From contig JACPGM010000152.1 of NCBI GenBank assembly GCA_016188985.1, positions 1 to 52,982 on the forward strand: a stretch of DNA of 52,982 nucleotides. The letters run 5' to 3'. Below are positions 49,767 to 52,982 of this stretch, one piece after another. Each line of letters begins with the position of its first letter. The stretch's first letter is position 1. Origin of the DNA: Lentisphaerota bacterium (GTDB lineage: Bacteria > Verrucomicrobiota > Kiritimatiellia > JAAZAB01). Made by a program: the position numbers and the translations under genes. The notes below the pieces were generated by a model. The model was given only the letters and a program-made list of their open reading frames with translations, made no database searches and had not been told where the DNA came from.

Positions 49767-51533
49767 CTATTGGATCAGGATGGTTGCCGAAGAATAGAAC
49801 AGGCTGCTGTAGGAAACTTGGCCATCGGGCGTAGTATCTACCCCGAAGTAAACGATATAAGTTCCTTCCAACAGGCCAGCTATATTCAGAATCTCATAAT
49901 TCGGCAGGTCAACCAATGCGCCGCGGTAAGTTACCCCGATTCCCTCCCGCCAACCGGCGCCACTAATGTAGTCGTAGTAATACCAGCCGGCCGGCGCTTG
50001 GGCAACAACCCACCAGTCCGCTTGCTGGCCGGCCAAGTCGCCCGCGGTCAAGGCCACCTCAAGGCGTAATGTGTCCGCCCTGCTGAGAACGACTGTGCCA
50101 GTGACACCATTGACCAGGACCGCCGGCGCCGGATTGTTGGTAGCATTGTATTCATAGGCGCCTATGTCAATGCGTCCATCCATGACGCGCTGATTGCCCT
50201 CGTAGTCGGTCTCATTTGCCTCAGCAATATAAGCCGGATTTCCGGCGTTAATAGCCGCGCTGGCGGCCGTCACGCTGAAATTCGTGGCGGCGGGGGCACG
50301 GAACGCCGGATCAGCGAAAACTGAATGCGCGTCCTGCGCGGTAGCGGTGCGGTAGCTTTCAAAGCCGGCGTATTCCGCGCCGTTCCAACTGAAGGCAACC
50401 GCAGCGGCACCGTCCTCGCTGAACCACAGGTTATAGTCTAAGCCATTGGCCTGATTGCCGCCCTGAGAGTTCAGCAGCAGGTTCTGCGCGCCGCAGTAAA
50501 AGATGTTGTTTTCCACCACATTATTGGAGGCCCATTGGATCCACAATTCGCCGTTGCCGGTTTGCCGGGTGTCATTCTGGTAGCAGACGTTGTTGTTGAA
50601 AAGGCAATGGCTGATGCGGCCAAGGCTCTCATCGTAGCCGCCAAAGACCAGCCCCGCTTTGTCATTATTAAAAATCAGGTTGGAGCGGACCACCACGCCG
50701 GTTACGACCACGCCGCTGTTCTCAGCGCCGACCTCCAGCCCTAAGTCGCACTCGTAAATGCAGTTCCGTTCCACCACAATGTTCTGACCGCCATCCACGT
50801 AAATGCCCGCGGCATAGCCGTCTTCATAGCTTGCGCGGGCGCGGTAGACGCGATTCTGTCGGCACACGCCGTTGCGGCAGACGCCATAGGGACTGAGGTC
50901 GGCTTCGCCGCCGATCAGGTCAATGCCGATATTATTGACATCGTGCACGGTGTTGAGGGCGACCTCGAAGCCCGCAATATTACCATTGAGCACGATGGCC
51001 TCGCTGGGCGCCGGGTCGCAGTTATAGACCTGGTTGCCGCGAATGATGATATTGGTGGCCGGCGTGCTGGCCGTGCCATAAACCGTGATGGCCATGGCGT
51101 TGGCGCCGCGCAGATCGTGAATCACATTGCTGAGGATTTCAATATTCTGGCAGGCGCCCAGCAGGCGAATTCCGGAGCCATCGCTGAGACCCGTGCTATT
51201 CTGAATTTCCAGCCCCATGATCCGCAGGAAACTTTTACCATCAATCAGGATCGTGATTTCCCCCGCCCTACCCTGCCCATCCAATTTGGGGTTTTCGCCC
51301 GGATACGCACTGAGCGTAATCCAACCACTGTCGGCATTACCGCTGCGCGGAAACGAAATCTGTTCGTAATAGACGCCGCCGCGCACGGTCACGGAATCCC
51401 CCGGCTGGGCTGTGTCCAGCGCCGATTGGATACTCTCGCCGGGATTGACGGTAATGTCCGCGGCATGCGTGCTGAAAGCCAGCGCCGTTAAACACGCCGC
51501 GCGCAAAAGAAACCTGAGATATTCCCGGATCAT
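49767..51533 (-). CDS. Secreted right-handed beta-helix protein
   Basis: A 588-residue protein with a signal peptide (Arg-containing start, hydrophobic 'AACLTALAFSTHA', likely cleavage near residue 24). The body begins 'DITVNPGESIQSALDTAQPG' and has repeated N-rich rungs such as 'NIEILSNVIHDL', 'NIIIRGNQVYNC', 'NIVVERNCIYEC' and 'NNVVENNIFYCG', the pattern of parallel beta-helix (pectate lyase-like) repeats. No catalytic residues can be assigned, so it could bind or cleave polysaccharide. The last ~120 residues ('VLVNGVTGTVVLSRADTLRL' onward) look like a separate beta-sandwich domain. The start overlaps the upstream sialidase-like stop by 4 nt. Confidence 0.8.
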   Translation of the reverse strand: MIREYLRFLLRAACLTALAFSTHAADITVNPGESIQSALDTAQPGDSVTVRGGVYYEQISFPRSGNADSGWITLSAYPGENPKLDGQGRAGEITILIDGKSFLRIMGLEIQNSTGLSDGSGIRLLGACQNIEILSNVIHDLRGANAMAITVYGTASTPATNIIIRGNQVYNCDPAPSEAIVLNGNIAGFEVALNTVHDVNNIGIDLIGGEADLSPYGVCRNGVCRQNRVYRARASYEDGYAAGIYVDGGQNIVVERNCIYECDLGLEVGAENSGVVVTGVVVRSNLIFNNDKAGLVFGGYDESLGRISHCLFNNNVCYQNDTRQTGNGELWIQWASNNVVENNIFYCGAQNLLLNSQGGNQANGLDYNLWFSEDGAAAVAFSWNGAEYAGFESYRTATAQDAHSVFADPAFRAPAATNFSVTAASAAINAGNPAYIAEANETDYEGNQRVMDGRIDIGAYEYNATNNPAPAVLVNGVTGTVVLSRADTLRLEVALTAGDLAGQQADWWVVAQAPAGWYYYDYISGAGWREGIGVTYRGALVDLPNYEILNIAGLLEGTYIVYFGVDTTPDGQVSYSSLFYSSATILIQ

Positions 51534-52618
51534 TCGTAAAACCAGCGCAATGGCACGATTTTAAGCCGGATGTTTGCAGCGCCGCCCTGGTTGAGGCGCG
51601 GCTGGTAATAATAAGCGATCAGCGCCTCGTCGCCGTGGAATAACAAGGAAGCATACGCCGCGGCGCCATCCGGCACGACTTCCAGGTCGCGGATGTGGCC
51701 CCAGGTGGCGCCATCATCCGCGGAAACAGCCGTGGCGAGCGGCGTGCGCGCGCCTTGATGATGGTGCGCAGGCTCGTAGTTGTGGTTCCAGACCAGCAGC
51801 AGATCGCCGGTGGCGGGAATGCGCTTGACCAGCGCCGGCGACGCCGGCGCCTTAACGCCGGTGGATTCCGCTTCCGACCAGGTCTGGCCGCCGTCAGCAG
51901 AGACCGAACGGTAAATGGACCCCAACTGGCAACGCAGGAACATCGCCAGTGAGCCGTCCCGGCGCTCAACAATGCATGGCTCCTCCGCGCCGCGTTTCGG
52001 CAAGTCCACCCACTTCTCGCCGTAAGTCCATGTCCGGCCTTCGTCATCGGAATAACAGCAGAACGCCCGCTGGTGTTCACCGACGGCCCAGATGATCGGT
52101 GTATTGAATGCCGGCAGAATGATGCGCCCGCTCTTCATCTGCAAGATATGGTCGTTATTGATGTTGTTGAATCCGGGCGGCTGCCGGATTTGGAACGCGG
52201 GCGCCCAGGTTTCGCCCTCGTCCGGCGAACGCCGCAGAAATATTTGCCGGCTGGTTGCGCTGAACCAAACCGTGTAGGCCAGCAGAATCTCGCCCGAGGG
52301 CAGCCGCAGGAAATTCGGATGCTTGACGTTATGCGCGCCGGGATTGTCCTGCAGGGTCAGCGTCTCGCTCCAGGTGCGCCCGCTATCCGTGGAGATTTTG
52401 AACGAGAGGCGACAGGGCATCTGGTCGCCGGTATCCGCCGCGCCCCGCGGCTGAACGATCTGCGCGGGAGCGGTTGCGTAGTATTCCGACCACGCCAGCA
52501 GCAGCCGGTCGCCGCTCAAGGGAAAAATGGCCTGTGCGTCGTTCCGCGGATGGCCGGCCGACCACGGGCAGACATCCAGCGTAATGATTTCCGTGCTTGT
52601 TTCTGGGAATTGCCCCAT
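51530..52618 (-). CDS. Sialidase-like beta-propeller with five Asp boxes
   Basis: The 362-residue protein has five Asp-box motifs (SxDxGxTW): 'STDSGRTWS', 'SPDEGETWA', 'SDDEGRTWT', 'SADGGQTWS' and 'SADDGATWG', spaced as in a six-bladed sialidase/BNR propeller. The FRIP motif of canonical sialidases is not seen, so the true substrate is open. No signal peptide is present, which is odd beside a secreted partner and points to a cytoplasmic or differently exported protein. AAGGAG lies just before the ATG. A well-formed promoter with a flanking inverted repeat lies ~110 nt upstream. It overlaps the beta-helix gene by 4 nt. Confidence 0.8.
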   Translation of the reverse strand: MGQFPETSTEIITLDVCPWSAGHPRNDAQAIFPLSGDRLLLAWSEYYATAPAQIVQPRGAADTGDQMPCRLSFKISTDSGRTWSETLTLQDNPGAHNVKHPNFLRLPSGEILLAYTVWFSATSRQIFLRRSPDEGETWAPAFQIRQPPGFNNINNDHILQMKSGRIILPAFNTPIIWAVGEHQRAFCCYSDDEGRTWTYGEKWVDLPKRGAEEPCIVERRDGSLAMFLRCQLGSIYRSVSADGGQTWSEAESTGVKAPASPALVKRIPATGDLLLVWNHNYEPAHHHQGARTPLATAVSADDGATWGHIRDLEVVPDGAAAYASLLFHGDEALIAYYYQPRLNQGGAANIRLKIVPLRWFYE

Positions 52619-52712
52619 AGAACTCCTTGCACCGTTTGGCGGAACAGCGCAATTACCATCAGCCCCCGGCGCATATTGCCCTCGGCGTTATACTTAAACC
52701 CTGCGTCCGAGG

Positions 52713-52761
52713 ACGTTGTTGGCGTAAATATATGCGGAGCCGACATTCGTGCCAACAACGT
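52713..52761. promoter_or_regulatory. Inverted repeat flanking the sialidase promoter (candidate operator)
   Basis: ACGTTGTTGGC (52713-52723) is perfectly inverted as GCCAACAACGT (52751-52761), with 27 nt between. One arm overlaps the -35 box of the minus-strand promoter and the other covers the expected transcription start. Two half-sites placed this way fit a repressor site. The regulator is unknown. Confidence 0.6.
52727..52755 (-). promoter_or_regulatory. Promoter of the sialidase-like/beta-helix operon
   Basis: On the minus strand TTGGCA (52750-52755) and TATATT (52727-52732) are separated by exactly 17 nt, each matching five of six consensus bases. The predicted start near 52720 leaves a leader of about 100 nt to the ATG at 52618. 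Confidence 0.65.
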
Positions 52762-52813
52762 TTTCGATCTTGGACGGAAAATTGGTTTGACATATCTTCC
52801 ACACTTTCAAGAA

Positions 52814-52843
52814 TTGACATGCTGATAATCAATGATTTATAAA
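52814..52843 (+). promoter_or_regulatory. Promoter of the plus-strand gene at the right edge
   Basis: A perfect TTGACA (52814-52819) is followed by 18 nt and TATAAA (52838-52843). The predicted start near 52850 leaves a ~100-nt leader before the ATG at 52950. Confidence 0.6.
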
Positions 52844-52891
52844 CATTATCATCCCATAAGGTCGGGATTTTGAGTTAGAACACGGCTAATA

Positions 52892-52916
52892 TCGAGGAAG
52901 AACAAGTTCTCCTCGA
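52892..52916 (+). promoter_or_regulatory. Leader hairpin
   Basis: TCGAGGAAGAAC (52892-52903) pairs with GTTCTCCTCGA (52906-52916) with one bulged A and a 2-nt gap at the centre. As DNA it could be a palindromic protein-binding site. It lies between the plus-strand promoter and the first codon of the edge gene. Confidence 0.5.
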
Positions 52917-52949
52917 CAAGTTCAGTTTCAGTTTTTTGGTGGAACACAT

Positions 52950-52982
52950 ATGGATAGCATCCCTTTTCAACAGATAGCTGTC
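52950..52982 (+). CDS. Start of a plus-strand gene cut by the window edge
   Basis: An ATG at 52950 opens a frame reading MDSIPFQQIAV to the edge, with a GGTGGA Shine-Dalgarno-like run 6 nt upstream and a good promoter ~100 nt before. Only 11 residues are visible, so the product cannot be named. Divergence from the sialidase-like operon makes a regulator of that operon a reasonable guess. Confidence 0.35.
   Translation, partial: MDSIPFQQIAV

Larger units (their letters stand above)
52619..52949. other. Divergent regulatory region
   Basis: This 331-nt gap separates the minus-strand sialidase-like operon from a plus-strand gene that begins at the right edge. It holds two good promoters pointing away from each other, an inverted repeat over the minus-strand promoter and a hairpin in the plus-strand leader. 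These are listed separately. No gene is seen in it. Confidence 0.6.

Overview
The window is a GC-rich bacterial chromosome segment whose core is one long minus-strand run of transcription and translation genes. From about 49.4 kb down to 17.7 kb it reads tRNA-Thr, tuf, rpmG, tRNA-Trp, secE, nusG, rplK, rplA, rplJ, rplL, rpoB, rpoC, then rpsL, rpsG, fusA, the S10 and spc clusters, secY, adk, map, and finally rpmJ, rpsM, rpsK, rpsD, rpoA and rplQ. This is the classical beta, str, S10, spc and alpha order fused into one block. Genes for L30 and IF-1 are missing from their usual places. No 16S rRNA is present, so the taxonomic guess rests on protein features: a divergent EF-Tu switch I, extra zinc-ribbon proteins, palindromic intergenic repeats, and a sialidase-like/beta-helix pair. 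Together these suggest a PVC-superphylum bacterium (Verrucomicrobiota, Kiritimatiellota or Lentisphaerota). That is inference.

Layout. 0-1 kb: a GtrA-type membrane protein on plus. 1-5.2 kb: a translationally coupled minus-strand operon (aminotransferase, membrane HD phosphohydrolase, ybeY, recO). 5.2-9.1 kb: a palindromic repeat, a HIT hydrolase, holA, an ORF6N-domain gene, a CAT-anticodon tRNA probably for Ile2, a structured intergenic stretch and an M55 peptidase. 9.1-12.8 kb: a GT2 glycosyltransferase paired with a 994-residue GT-C-type membrane protein. 13-17.7 kb: purF, a 3-methyladenine glycosylase, two cysteine-rich zinc-ribbon membrane proteins and a PilC/GspF protein. 17.7-49.4 kb: the ribosomal/RNA polymerase block. 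49.8-52.6 kb: a secreted beta-helix protein and a sialidase-like beta-propeller in one operon, with a divergent promoter region and the first codons of a plus-strand gene at the right edge.

The most interesting non-gene content is a set of intergenic palindromes. One family has three copies, all inside the ribosomal block (rpoC/rpsL, rplO/secY, secY/adk). The rpoC/rpsL copy is flanked by a perfect 17-nt direct repeat that contains the rpsL Shine-Dalgarno sequence, and the rplO/secY copy by a 9-nt direct repeat containing the rplO stop codon. That pattern fits small mobile elements inserting into an essential operon. A different palindrome at 5.2 kb carries the same 8-nt terminal repeat as one of them. 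Other palindromes lie at 8.0-8.25 kb, 12.8-12.9 kb and, as tandem units, between rplE and rplX.

Protein oddities include EF-Tu without the canonical RGITI motif, ribosomal protein S12 with Gly in place of conserved Pro91, S13 and S11 with Ala-rich extensions that meet at their shared gene junction, L33 without its second cysteine pair and L24 with a gained one. Downstream of the ribosomal block, the sialidase promoter is straddled by an 11-nt perfect inverted repeat that looks like an operator.
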